From: Trema orientale
Lineage: Eukaryota > Streptophyta > Magnoliopsida > Rosales > Cannabaceae
NCBI GenBank assembly: GCA_002914845.1
Contig: JXTC01000019.1
Coordinates: 1,124,912-1,188,911, forward strand
Length of the DNA stretch: 64,000 bases
Direction: 5' to 3'
A program made the position numbers and the translations under genes. Within the stretch, counting starts at the first letter, position 1. Each line of letters begins with the position of its first letter. The notes below the pieces were generated by a model that saw only the letters and a program-made list of their open reading frames with translations, was not told the origin of the DNA and did not search any database. Positions 1 through 10,789 of the stretch are shown here, one piece after another.

Positions 1-660
1 NNNNNNNNNNNNNNNNNNNNNNNNNNNNNNNNNNNNNNNNNNNNNNNNNNNNNNNNNNNNNNNNNNNNNNNNNNNNNNNNNNNNNNNNNNNNNNNNNNNN
101 NNNNNNNNNNNNNNNNNNNNNNNNNNNNNNNNNNNNNNNNNNNNNNNNNNNNNNNNNNNNNNNNNNNNNNNNNNNNNNNNNNNNNNNNNNNNNNNNNNNN
201 NNNNNNNNNNNNNNNNNNNNNNNNNNNNNNNNNNNNNNNNNNNNNNNNNNNNNNNNNNNNNNNNNNNNNNNNNNNNNNNNNNNNNNNNNNNNNNNNNNNN
301 NNNNNNNNNNNNNNNNNNNNNNNNNNNNNNNNNNNNNNNNNNNNNNNNNNNNNNNNNNNNNNNNNNNNNNNNNNNNNNNNNNNNNNNNNNNNNNNNNNNN
401 NNNNNNNNNNNNNNNNNNNNNNNNNNNNNNNNNNNNNNNNNNNNNNNNNNNNNNNNNNNNNNNNNNNNNNNNNNNNNNNNNNNNNNNNNNNNNNNNNNNN
501 NNNNNNNNNNNNNNNNNNNNNNNNNNNNNNNNNNNNNNNNNNNNNNNNNNNNNNNNNNNNNNNNNNNNNNNNNNNNNNNNNNNNNNNNNNNNNNNNNNNN
601 NNNNNNNNNNNNNNNNNNNNNNNNNNNNNNNNNNNNNNNNNNNNNNNNNNNNNNNNNNNN
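1..660. other. Assembly gap (N run)
   Basis: All bases are N. The gap cuts the retrotransposon that follows, so its polymerase region and second LTR cannot be seen. Its real length is unknown. Confidence 0.99.
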
Positions 661-2035
661 CTTTTACTTTCATCCCAGTACCCATGAGGACCCCAAAGCC
701 CTTGGTATCCGTCCGCGGAATGTCCAATTTCTCGACCAACGTTTTGGAGATGAAATTATGCGAAGCGCCGCAATCGATGAGGACTATGACCTCGTGCTGA
801 GATATTCGCCCTTTTAGCTTCATCGTGGTTGGAGAAGTGAGACCCACAACGGAGTTGAGAGACAGTTCGATCGCTTCGTCATCGTCGGCGGACTGCTCCG
901 GAGCTACGGGGTTGGTAGCGGGTTCATCCGATAGATCGTCCGGGTCGTCGTTGACGACCAAGACCTGGAGCTCTTTATTTTTGCAACGATGGCCTATACT
1001 GTATTTCTCATCACAGCGGAAGCACAGGCCCTTCTCCCGTTTGAGTCGGAGCTCCGAATCCGTCAGCTTCTTAAACATGGGCGGAGGCCGAGAGGCCACC
1101 ACCGAAGTGGGAGAAGTCGGGGATTTTTGGATCGAAGGAAGCTGCGTGGGCGAGACAGAAGGACTAGCAGAGAAGAAGGACGACGGTGAGCCGAGCGACT
1201 TAGGTCGAGTCGAGCTGGACCCGGTTGCGGGCCGAGGCCCAGAAGAAGTCTGCCTTAGTATTTCGAATTTATCTTCAATACGCTGAGCAGTTTCCATGAT
1301 CCGACTGAGCCCAATGGGCTGAAGTAAGCGAAGTTCAGCCTTGATGTCCAGACGGAGCCCATTAATAAAGTTGGACTCCAACACATGATCCGGAACGTCG
1401 TGGACGGGGGCAGCTAGTAACTCGAATTCACGCCGAAAGGCACGCACAGTAGACTCCTGGCGGAGGGCAAGGAGCTTTTCGGTTGGTGTGCCGTCTTGTG
1501 TCGAGCTGAAACGCTCTTCCACGCCAATCTTCAGCTCTGCCCAACTGCGAAAGGGACGACGACCGTCGGCCCATTGATACCAAGCTAACGCATCACCATC
1601 AAAGCAGACTACCGCGGCCTCGAGTTTCTCGGCGTCGGTCATGGCATTGACCGCGAAATAGCGCTCTGCGCGGAAGACCCAGCCCAGTGGGTTCTCACCA
1701 TTGAACAACGGCATCTCGAGCCGGCGGGGCCGCCGGTCCAAACGGTTGAGGTCCGCCGAGGGTTCCTCACTATGTGGCGAGCCGTCGGCGACAGTGGTTT
1801 GTGGGGGAGTTACTGCGGACGCGAGGGAGGGTGTAGCAGCCATGCGGCTGGACTCCGCACCGTGGCGAGGTTCCCAGCTTAACAGCAGCTGTTCCATCCG
1901 GTCCATGATTGACATCTTGCCGAGAATGGTACCGAGATCGGATTTGACGGCGTCCATTTCGCGGCGCACCTGAGAATGGACCTCCTCCACCCGCTCTTCG
2001 AGCGAGCCCATGCGTTCTTCGACCTTCTTAGCCAT
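661..2035 (-). mobile_element. Ty3/gypsy retrotransposon gag and start of protease (partial)
   Basis: One minus-strand frame is open from an ATG at 2035 down to the gap, at least 458 codons with no stop. The N-terminal part is a charged helix (starts MAKKVEERMGSLEERVEE). Next comes a gag core with the typical plant gypsy signatures MPLFNGENPLGWVFRAERYF and ALAWYQW (about 1690-1570), then a zinc knuckle CFRCDEKYSIGHRC (near 1040-1000). It ends with a retroviral-type aspartic protease start, VLIDCGASHNFI, near 770-740, where the common D-S/T-G is D-C-G. Reverse transcriptase and integrase would lie in the gap. The GC content is well above the surrounding DNA and the frame is intact, which suggests a fairly recent insertion. 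It sits downstream of the EF-hand gene on the same strand. Confidence 0.9.
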
Positions 2036-2050
2036 GCCCCAAAACCGAGG

Positions 2051-2064
2051 GCTCTGATACCAAA
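2051..2064 (-). other. Retrotransposon primer-binding site (initiator Met tRNA)
   Basis: On the minus strand this reads TTTGGTATCAGAGC. TGGTATCAGAGC complements the 3' end of plant initiator methionine tRNA and is the usual primer-binding site of Ty1 and Ty3 elements. It lies a few bases inside the LTR end and just before the gag ATG, fixing the element's orientation. Confidence 0.88.
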
Positions 2065-2065
2065 T

Positions 2066-2419
2066 TGGTAAGCCCAAATTACCAGAACAGATAGAGTAGT
2101 GAAGATAGCGCTCAAAAGTTTAATATTATTGCTACTATGGATATTGAAAGTGTGTACAGGGATGATAGGCAGTTCGAGAGGCCTATCTCTCTCCTTCTAC
2201 CCACTTTTTCCTCTCCCCCCTCCCCTCCCCTTCTCACTCCTCTTTATCCCTCCATTCTCTCTCTTCCGCATTCCTCTAACTGATTCTATCCTAACCACTT
2301 TGGTAATGACGTGGACAATATCCTCCTATTACCAGAATCAGGCTCATCACTGAATAAGACTACTCGTCATGCTGACGATTCCTTCTGGCATATGTGTATC
2401 TAATAGGGGGTCTATCACA
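2066..2419 (-). mobile_element. 5' LTR of the gypsy element
   Basis: About 354 bp between the primer-binding site and unrelated DNA. Read on the minus strand it starts TGTGATAGACCCCC and ends GGGCTTACCA, the expected TG..CA borders. It includes a purine-rich stretch (complement of about 2205-2270). The outer border is inferred from the TG terminus; the candidate target duplication CTCCA at 2420-2424 cannot be confirmed because the other LTR is in the gap. A shorter LTR ending at 2334 (TTACCA) is possible. Confidence 0.7.
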
Positions 2420-2853
2420 CTCCACCCAATCTGATTGGTCAATTATGAGGGTTATGAGGGAATTTTCAATACCCAAAAAGGCTTTTATCTGATGAAGCCT
2501 AGTCAGCTGCACTCAAAATAACATAGTTTGAGTTCAAATTATACGCTAAATTAAGTGCCACAACTGTATCAATTGTCTAATGAAAGCTAAAGAGTCCCTT
2601 ACCACAAAGGTTGAAGTTATCCACAAAACATGTATTAAGCAAGTTGAACTACTGCTTAATGATTTTGCCATTTGAAAATTAGTGGTTCATAGCCAGGTAA
2701 TTGAAAAAGCTTACAAGTTACAATAGTCGATTACGCAATTATCCACTGAATGAATTAGCAGTACACTATGGTGCTAATCTCAAATTAGGGCCCAAACATA
2801 ACTTATGGGGAGGAAACAGAGACATACACACTGTTTCTTTATTATTTTTATTG
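2420..2853. other. Spacer and 3' UTR of EF-hand gene
   Basis: AT-rich DNA between the LTR and the EF-hand stop codon. The 3' UTR of that gene must lie here. No coding sequence is recognised. Confidence 0.5.
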
Positions 2854-5800
2854 TCAGTCAACTGGAACTTCAACCTCCATCCTTATACCAGAGTTGCCAA
2901 GAATCTGCAAGCAATGAGGCTATCACCTATCAGCCTTTGAATGTAACAAATGTTTGAATGTAACAAATGTGTTTTTCTACACAATTTATTAAAAGCTTCA
3001 ATGCAAAGCACATTTATTCAAACACATTCAAGAATGTTGAAACAAATTAAAGAACTTGCCTAACAGGTTATGTAGGAAAATTGACAAGATGACTAATTCA
3101 ACTAATCGGTGAAATGCTTGCAACTTGATAAAATGAGAAAAAGCCAGCTCTGGAATTAAATGGTAAGCCCTGCCAATCTAGTCCAAAAGATATTTACCCT
3201 CAAGAGAATACTTCGCAGAGCTTTATCGAATAAGCAGGAGCAGGCAAATAAGCAAGCAACTATGAAATTCCACTCTCTTTCTCGCTCATAAAAAGGATAA
3301 TGCAAAAGTAGTTCATATCTATAACCAAATTCATCAATCCTATGCAAAATAAAATTTAGAATGGTGCAATTGAGCAATGATAGATATTTGCTATACCTTC
3401 ATGAAGTCAGATATGTTTAATGCAGAATCTTTTGTGTACCCCGATTCCTCTAGAACACGAGTCAACACTTGCTGTAAAAACACAGAATAAATGTTAGGCA
3501 GCACGTCTCAAAATTGGATCTTTTGGCACTTGGTTATTATAGGTACATAACTTGGGTTTAGGGTACATATCATAAACTGAATCTTGCAGCAAGATAATTT
3601 GAACTTGGGTTTCATAGCTGTATGGACAAAATAACTACAATCAAAATTTTCAAACAGAAATTAAAAGTCTTAACAGCCTTCCTGAAAATCCAAGCCATAT
3701 TAATTGTTTAGAGAAATGAAATTCTTATAATTAAAATATTACATTTCCCTTTCACGACAAGCTGCCTTAGAAGAAAGACTAGTATTTTCAAACTCTACAG
3801 TCAAAGATTTGGTGAGTTTGCAATAATAATAAAGACCAGGTTTAATACAAATTTACTTGCATTAATCAAATCACTAGATGGATTTTGTTCATTTCTCCTC
3901 TTTTAGCCTCAAGAACTAACTTACACTATTTTCGAAGGAAACCTAAATAACTTACACTATTTTCGAAGGAAACCTAAATCCTAAACGGTATCAGATGGTT
4001 TAAATGTAGTTGGTGGAACTCTTGATGATGGTAGTATTGGAAAGTTTCAAGTTCTGAGATCCATAACTAACCAAAAACCAAACGATTTCAACATTAACTG
4101 ATCATAATAGTGAATAGACAACAATAGGAACTCTAAGAGATCAAGCTTAGCCCATCACTGAAGCTGATTTGATGCATTCTTTAAATAAAAAAGGGCCAAA
4201 CTATCTGTCGCTATTGAAGAAGGCCAGTAATTGGTATATTGCATTCGTAACTTGAAATACAATCAAGCCTCCCTGAATTTCAGAGTCGAAAGGTAAGTAA
4301 TGTAGAACAAGAGTGAAAATTTAGAAGAGATGAGAGAAAGAAGAGAAAGAGAGGAATTTAGGAAGAAGAAGAGAAGAATTTAGAGAAGAAGATGAAAGAA
4401 CTATAGAGAGAGTGAAAATATTAGAGAGAGAATTTCTGAATAGCTGTACATCATTAATCAAGTCTTAAAAATAATGAACATTGAAGAGTTTATTTATAGA
4501 GAAACTCTAGGAAACTAATATCTTCTAGAAATAATCATAAAAGGGAAACATCAAACTACTTACCCAAAACTAAATAAAACCTAATACAATTAAATAAAAT
4601 ATAATTATATACTCCTAAAATAATCTAATTAATAATAATATAGATTTCTATATTCACGTTCCTCATTAGTAAGCCTCCATCATTCTGTCTATTATCCAAG
4701 ACTAAATTCGATAACCAAAACTTTGAAGAAAGCCAAGCAAACCCCAGTTTCTCAATTGTAAAGAGCTTCCATTTTCTTTTTGTTATTAAATCATCAACAT
4801 TCACATTATAGAACTATAGTATCTTCTCTATCCTACATTTGATGAACAAAAAAGAACAAAAGCAAAACAAATTTACAATAAAGTTTACCTCCCTTTGTTG
4901 CTCAGATATGAACTGTCCAGTCAAATCCCTCAAAATGTCCAGTATGTCACTAAATGTGACTTTTCCATTGCAGTCTGAATCATACACTTTGAAGATAACT
5001 AGAAAACAACGAACCCCAAAACTGAAATTCAGTAAAGAGACATCTAATCTGAGCTTGAACATCTACAATATAACAACTAGTGTAGAATCATTACACTCAA
5101 TCTTATGTTGCAGGCTTGCCCGAGGGCTGAATGCTGATAAAAATGCCACAAATTCCTTGAAATTTAATCCATTCAACATCCTCAGCAATCTCTGAAAGTT
5201 GAATCATAAAAATACAAATCAGTTATGCATACATACATATATATATATATAGATGCCTATTAGTGTACATGCCAATGTATACATAACTAAGCTCTTAAAA
5301 CACTGAGGCGGACATGTTCACTAATCCGTAATGAAAAGAATCGTAAAGGAAAATGATTTAGGCCATGTTTACTATTCAGTAAAAGACCATAATGAAAATT
5401 GAAATTAGAGAAGTGTTTTCTGTCCAACCCATTCATGTGTTCACTTACCCATTTGAGACACAAGTTCTTCTAAATCATTAGTCAAATTTGAGAATGAATG
5501 ACTCAATTTTTGATTCCTTCTCATTCCCATTTAAGATTCCTTTCATTACAGATTAGTAAACATGCCCTTAGAGAGTTAGCCAAAGAAATCAAAAATTGAG
5601 TCATCTTTCCCAGTTTCGTTAACAGACGGAAAACAGAAACACTTTGCTATTTCTATTCTCATTACGGATTAGTAAAACACGGCGTTGGTATCCAAAACTG
5701 AGAAATTCACAATGCTACGAAAATACACTGTAGATTACCTGAGAGAGAGGATTGACGGCGAATTCAGGTATGGATAGGAACTCGTCAGAGGAGATGAAAC

Positions 5801-6027
5801 CTCCGCCATTGCGATCGAGCTGACAGAATCTCTGGTACAGAGAAACAATCTCTTGCTGCGAAACTAAACACATCCAAATCAAAATCAAAATCAAAATCAA
5901 AATCGAAATCGAACCAAACGCCACCGATCAGAACGAAGCGAAAACGATTATACTGACAGGTGTGATTACAGTGCTCTTGGACTTCTTCGATGTCGTATTG
6001 AGTGAGCATGGAGGAGGTGTTGCCCAT
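2854..6027 (-). CDS. EF-hand calcium-binding protein, calcineurin B-like (175 aa)
   Basis: Six coding exons, spliced by hand: 6027-5958, 5863-5739, 5191-5095, 4998-4889, 3471-3397 and 2904-2854; 528 nt including stop, all borders in phase. The protein matches the plant family of Arabidopsis At3g18430, also 175 aa in my recollection. It starts MGNTSS, fitting an N-myristoylation signal (Gly2, Ser6), as in calcineurin B. EF-hand loops: residues 40-51 (DRNGGGFISSDE, imperfect at ligand position 5) and 104-115 (DSDCNGKVTFSD, canonical). The C-terminal hands look degenerate, and the protein ends MEVEVPVD. Family knowledge suggests a membrane-tethered Ca2+ sensor; the partner is not shown here. Exon 3 to 4 joins only with donor T|GTAATG, giving KIEFIFKVYDSD. 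A telomere-like box (CTAGGGTTAG) lies near 6060-6070 upstream of the ATG. Introns 4 and 5 (1417 and 492 bp) hold repeats. Confidence 0.9.
3919..3980. repeat. 31-bp direct tandem duplication in intron
   Basis: The unit containing CTTACACTATTTTCGAAGGA occurs twice with a 31-bp period (unit starts near 3919 and 3950), essentially identical. It lies in intron 4 of the EF-hand gene and looks like a recent slippage duplication. Confidence 0.85.
4240..4700 (-). mobile_element. Possible LTR-like insertion in EF-hand intron 4
   Basis: Read on the minus strand, an AT-rich leader leads to a TATA-like box (CTATAAATAAACTC, near 4505-4490), then a long CT-rich stretch (about 4440-4310). This resembles the U3-R-U5 layout of plant LTRs. 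No TG..CA borders or target duplication were identified, so the assignment is tentative. Confidence 0.3.
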
Positions 6028-6467
6028 GGCGGCGGGAGAGAGAGAGAGGAGAGGAGAGGCCTAGGGTTAGGTGTGGAAAGCCCTAGCGTGGGAGCATTAC
6101 ATTACATTTACCGTCTCTCTCTAACCCCCACCTTCTTCTCTGCAGATTGCAGGTGAAAAAAGTCCCAAACCTCTCCAGGGAGGGAGAGGTTGGTTGGTCG
6201 GTTCTTGGTTTGGTCTCGTTTGGTGGGCGCGTGCGGACGACGCGTTTAGAAACGGCAACTCTTCTACTGTCGTTTCCTGAAACCTGAGGGTAATGCTACC
6301 GCTGGTATAGAGGTACGACGTGTCGTTTTGAAAATAAACCTCGAATCCTACCACCTCATGGAAAGATAGAAAAGGGTTATATTTGTACCCAGCTGGTGTA
6401 AAAGTACCCTAAAGCGAAAAGATAATTTATTACGTGTGTGTATAGGGCACCAATCTGTGTGTGTATA
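6028..6467. promoter_or_regulatory. Upstream region of the EF-hand gene
   Basis: Likely 5' UTR and promoter on the minus strand: a GA-rich stretch (about 6035-6058), a telo-box-like AACCCTA (complement near 6062), and an ACGT element TACGACGTGTCGTTT at 6314-6328 that recurs upstream of the PDE327-type gene. A 23-bp direct duplication containing GTATAGGGCACCAATCT spans about 6436-6480, at the edge of the next MITE. No TATA box is evident. Confidence 0.45.
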
Positions 6468-6886
6468 GGGCACCAATCTAGTAGGAATTTTTTTCATCTA
6501 TACATAGGTATTTTTTTGGCTAATTAAAATCTATCATGCACGTCTTTTTATAATAAAAAGTAAGAGAAAAAAATAGTATTAATAATGCACGTCCTTTCAT
6601 GCATATCATTATAACTGATAAATTACTGTTAGATGATGATCAAACGGCTATAAAAAAAGGGCGCGTCTACAGTAGGGGACGCGCCCTTACGTAGGGCCCT
6701 GTCTATTCACCGTTGGATGGGAATCTGTATATAAATAGATTCTCCACAGATTCCCGTTATTCCCCACAGATTCCCATCCAACGATAATTAAGGCATGACC
6801 CTACGTAGGGACGCCCCTACCGTAGCCATCCATAAAAAAAATATCTATACATAGCTTAAAAAAAATTATCTACTGGATTTGCAACC
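6468..6886. mobile_element. TIR element (MITE) carrying a nested palindromic element
   Basis: The left end GGGCACCAATCTAGTAGG, followed by T runs and ATCTATACATAG, matches the reverse complement of the right end (CTATACATAG, A-rich, then ATCTACTGGATTTGCAACC). These are imperfect terminal inverted repeats of about 55 bp. TA-rich DNA flanks both ends. A second copy without the insert is at 11623-11846, so bases about 6659-6830 here are a later insertion. There is no coding capacity. Confidence 0.75.
6659..6830. mobile_element. Palindromic MITE, copy 1 (nested)
   Basis: About 170 bp with GC-rich inverted ends (GGGCGCGTCTACAGTAGGGG and CCCTACGTAGGGACGCCCC) around an inner inverted repeat of GATGGGAATCTGT and ACAGATTCCCATC, so the whole unit can fold into a hairpin. 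It sits in the poly-A flank of the element at 6468-6886. Confidence 0.75.
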
Positions 6887-6900
6887 ATATATATATATAG

Positions 6901-7071
6901 GGGAGGGCTACACTAGGAGCGCCCCTACGTAAGGCCACCCTTTATACACCGTTTGATGGGAATCTGTGGGGAATAACGGGAATCTGTGGAGAATCTGTTT
7001 ATACACAGATTCCCATCAAACGGTGTATAGACAGGGCCCTACGCAGGGACGCCCCTACTGTAGACACGCCC
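6901..7071. mobile_element. Palindromic MITE, copy 2 (opposite orientation)
   Basis: Same family as 6659-6830, reversed. Its right end, CCCCTACTGTAGACACGCCC, is the reverse complement of copy 1's left end. The asymmetric core (GGGGAATAACGGGAATCTGTGG) is also inverted relative to copy 1. TA repeats follow directly. Confidence 0.75.
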
Positions 7072-7223
7072 ATATATATATATATATATATCTTTAAGTG
7101 AAAAAACATAAAATGTACAATTATATACTTTGTGCCATAAACTTACAATATTTCACTTTTAATAATTACACTATTTTAATTACAATTGAAAACTTTAAAC
7201 TTTTCCTTAAGGGTTCTATCTCA

Positions 7224-7590
7224 GGTTTCTAACACTTTTACCTATAAAAAACTAAAAAATTACAAAAATATAAAAATCAGGCTTTTTCTCACATTTTTGT
7301 ACAATTTTTATTAGAAAAATATCACTTTTTAAAAAAAATCAGAAAACTACTAGTTTTAAAATGGTTATTGGTTACCGGTTACTAGTTATATATATACCTT
7401 TAGTTACTAGTAACCAGTTTCTAAAAACTTGTTACCGGTTAATAGTTACTATTTTAAAAAATGGTATTTTTTCAAATATTTTTTTAAAAATAGTATTTTT
7501 CTAATAAAAATCGTATTATACCTTAAAAAAACGCTAATCACCGTATTTTTCAATTTTTTTCCAAAAAATACGGTATAATGTCTAATTTCC
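7224..7590. mobile_element. Foldback element family A, copy 1
   Basis: AT-rich inverted repeat. The left arm (GGTTTCTAACACTTTTACCT, then TTTTTATTAGAAAAATA) is mirrored by TATTTTTCTAATAAAAA in the right arm, around a core with repeated GTTACCGGTTACTAGTTA. Related copies lie at 44374-44735 and, inverted, at 46330-46655. No ORF; likely a non-autonomous DNA transposon. Confidence 0.65.
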
Positions 7591-7641
7591 CCTTCTATCT
7601 CCAAACCCTATTAAAATTCAAGCCTGTTTCAAATTTGTTTT

Positions 7642-7644
<3 letters not shown>

Positions 7645-7679
<35 letters not shown>
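7645..7679. repeat. (TA)n microsatellite
   Basis: An uninterrupted TA run of about 17 units. Confidence 0.95.
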
Positions 7680-7687
<8 letters not shown>

Positions 7688-8482
7688 TCATAATTTGAAA
7701 TACAAGAACCTCGTAAATTATCAGATGAATAGCTAATGAAGTGCACCTCCTACAAGACTAATTTTCTTTTATATATATATCCATTTCATAAAAGTTTTCT
7801 TCATTGAGAAACGAGAGAACTCCAAAAGAACAAGAATATATATATATATATATACAAAAAAGAAAATGATAGAATAAGGTCGGAGGTTAGTATCCCCAAT
7901 TGATCAACACAAATTACGTTAAACAGTTTAGCAAGAAAAATTACTTTAAACGTTAATAGGAGATATAGCCTACGACACCATTAATAAAACTTCGTTCACC
8001 AAGTTTTGGGTTGTTGCTTTGATCGATCTTGATTCATCATAGCTTAACGGCATAGTACGGAGATAAAGAATACAAAAGAGATTAAGAAAAACCCACGGCA
8101 GATCAAATCGTAAAAAAATCTATATATGTAGCAAAATATTAAAAAAAAAAAAAAGAAAAGAAAAGAACAAGCAGTAATACTACAATAGCACTAGGAGTGC
8201 CAAACTCAATAAGTAAAATTGATCTAACATAGAAATGCCTATTCTAGGAATAATAAAGGGAGTCAATATTAAAAAGTAAACGTAAAAAATCTGAATTTTT
8301 CAATGGGGTGAATTTAGATTTGGGTGCCTTTACATGAGTTGAGGGTGTGAATGTAGTACATGACAATTTTGACCGTGTAATGAAAAAAAAAAATTATACC
8401 TAATTTTATGATATACTTAAATTTTTTATTGTCATGTACATAGTTTTGATATTTGAAAATACGTCTATAAATCTATCCAATA

Positions 8483-8483
<1 letters not shown>

Positions 8484-8541
<58 letters not shown>
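8484..8541. repeat. (TAA)n microsatellite
   Basis: About 19 perfect AAT/TAA units. Open in one frame only because of the repeat; not a gene. Confidence 0.97.
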
Positions 8542-8702
8542 TCTAATGGTTACTTTTCTTTGTTTAAAAAAAAAAAGAAGAAAAGAGTAGTCTCACATAT
8601 ATTGACAAACTATTATGGAAAAATATAACTTAAATGATGTGGCATTATATCGTTTGTCAACATTTAGTGTATGAACTACTCATTATTTGCTGAATAATGA
8701 TT

Positions 8703-8862
8703 GGGACACCAAAAAATTGTACTAAAAAGTTACACCAATGATGTGGCATCCGTTTAAACTACTATTTTATCTATGAGTGGGACCACACTATTCAAAATTT
8801 AGTGATTGATATGAATGCCAACTCATGTGGTATAAGTTTTTAGTGTAAATTATTGGTGTCCC
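8703..8862. mobile_element. Small MITE, about 160 bp
   Basis: Terminal inverted repeats: GGGACACCAAAAAATTGTAC at the left, and a right end whose reverse complement is GGGACACCAATAATTTACAC. Subterminal ATGTGGCAT and ATGCCAACTCATGTGG are also mirrored. No coding potential. Confidence 0.7.
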
Positions 8863-9379
8863 TAGTGTTACTCTTATTTGCTACCTAAATTGCTACATTA
8901 TTTAAGTTATTATGTCCAAATAACTTGTCAAGATGTTTAGTATTTTTCTTAAAAAAATCATTTTTTTATCGAGTGTACTACTTCTAGTATCCAAGTCGGA
9001 CGTGTCATTTGGAAAATAAACCTTGAACATACTAATTCAGGAAAAGATGGAAATGCCCCTCTTGTCCTGCTGTAAATTACAATTTTGATCGTGTGATAAA
9101 AAATAATTATGTAATTTTATAATATAATTAAATTTTAAATTTTTTTAAATGAATATCTAAATTTTAAATTGTATCTGTGTATATCTATCCAACAAACAAA
9201 AAAAAAAAAGTTGATAATATCTAATTTATTTCACCAGAGGGAAAGGGATTATTTTCTTTAAAAAAAAAAACCCATTTCTTTATCGTCATTTTTATAAATA
9301 ATCCTAGTATTACAATTCACGAAGAATAATTCCCATTTTATTTTGGTTTGTGAATTCTAAATTCCTTTCATTTAGTGTT

Positions 9380-9698
9380 AGAAGTGGCAAAATTGGTAAA
9401 CCAGCCCGGCCCGCCCATAACGACCTCGATGGGCAAATGGGCCGAACTGGCTCGTAAAAAAATAGGGCTCACCCGGGCCTGTTGGTCCGCCAGGCTTGGA
9501 GGGGCCAAGGTCGTGCTCAGCCCGTTTTTTCTTCTTTTTTTTTTTCTCTTTTTATTTACAACAAGAGTCCAGAATTTTGGGCCCTAAAAAGAATTTACAA
9601 TAACAAAGGCCCAGAATGGACCTTAAAAAAAAAAGGGTCGGGCCAGGCCGGGTTGAGATTCATAAGCCCAATCCAGCCCTGCCCGAATTGCCACCTCT
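9380..9698. mobile_element. GC-rich TIR element, about 320 bp
   Basis: The left end AGAAGTGGCAAAATTGG mirrors the right end (reverse complement AGAGGTGGCAATTCGGG). The interior is rich in GGGCC/GGCCC words, which contrasts sharply with the flanks. Elements with GGTGGCAA ends and GGGCC-rich bodies are common in plants. The apparent ORFs here are not genes. Confidence 0.6.
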
Positions 9699-10244
9699 AT
9701 TTAGTGTCATAACTTTCAGCAATTCAAGGAAGCATGGCAAAAAAAACGAAGAGCATTAAAAAAAATCTAGATGTATTGAGTTTTTCGGCTAACAAACCAC
9801 TTGGCGGTAACTTAATCACACACTTTACTATGAATCACCTACCAAGCGACTAGGTGACCTCGTAGTCACGTGATTGGTGACTCGATCACATAGCACAGAC
9901 TATGAACATCTTACATCAATTGATCTCAATAAGAATATGAAGGGTTAGGTAATCATTGAAGGTTGAAGACTCTGAGTACTTCAAAGGACATTTGTGTTAT
10001 AATGAGCGATAACGTGGATACTTGTGAGAATCTCAATTTAATCCATGATTCACAAAAAATTATTCAAACATAACATTGTCAAATATTGAGACTACACTTG
10101 AAAATACAATAAGTCATTTGTAAAACATTCATTTTTCAGTGGGATACTCCTAATTCTAGTCTGCTGATTTAGTCCCCACTTTTTCAATATAACATTTTAC
10201 TATAAAATAATGTATTTCATGCCTTCTTTTTTCATTTTTTTTTA

Positions 10245-10789
10245 GGATTAATGGCACAAGTGGTCCTTGAAGTATCCAATTTGTGGTAATTTAGTCCTCA
10301 AAGTTTCAATTGTAGCAATTATGCTCCTGAACTTTTTCGATTTATAATAATTTGATCCTTAAACTATCTAAATTGCAATATGCTATTAAATTTTTGACTA
10401 AAAAAGTACGTGAGGAATACGCGTTGGCATCTAAAAGTGTATTTTAAAGGCTATTTAAGAATTTTAAGTGTAACAATGAACGATTACAGAAAAAAAAAAT
10501 TTCCTAAATTTGTAGATCCAAGAATCCCAAAAAATGCGAAAAATACATCTTTTCTTCTTTTCAAATCCTTTTTGTTCATTTTTTCTCCTTTAAATATATT
10601 TTCAGATGCTACAATGTGATCCTTATATGTGTTTTTAGCCATAAATTTAACTGTAAGTTGTAATTTAAATAGTTCAAGAACCAAATTATTATAAATCAAA
10701 AAGTTCAGGATTTTAATTGCCACAATTGAAACTCTGATGACCAAATTATCATAAATTCGATAGTTTAAGGACCATTTGAGCCATAATCC
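10245..10789. mobile_element. Foldback element with about 150-bp inverted ends
   Basis: The left end (GGATTAATGGCACAAGTGGT) mirrors the right end (reverse complement GGGATTATGGCTCAAATGGT). The match continues through mirrored blocks such as AATTTAGTCCTCAAAGTTTC and TTTATAATAATTTGAT. The 545-bp element has a short unique middle and no coding sequence. Words of this type are very common in plant genomes. Confidence 0.8.

Noticed and set aside
825-1286. 153-aa plus-strand ORF and overlapping 66-aa ORF
   Set aside because: Antisense shadows of the retrotransposon gag frame on the minus strand, which has clear zinc-knuckle and protease motifs.
1879-2115. 78-aa minus-strand ORF
   Set aside because: Out of frame with gag, crosses the primer-binding site and the LTR border; not a protein gene.
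5000-5040. Alternative upstream acceptor for EF-hand exon 4 that would add about nine residues
   Set aside because: The CTAG acceptor at 4999-5002 with donor T|GTAATG gives the family-standard spacing KIEFIFKVYDSD; the longer form would insert residues before the EF-hand loop.
5785-6027. 80-aa reading through EF-hand exon 1 into intron 1 (FDFDFD repeat)
   Set aside because: The repeat comes from a short tandem in the intron (AAAATC units). Splicing at T|GTCAGT to TTTAG|TTTCGCAG restores the family sequence.
9375-9712. Two overlapping 70-76 aa ORFs
   Set aside because: They lie in a GC-rich TIR element and translate repeated GGGCC words and T-runs.
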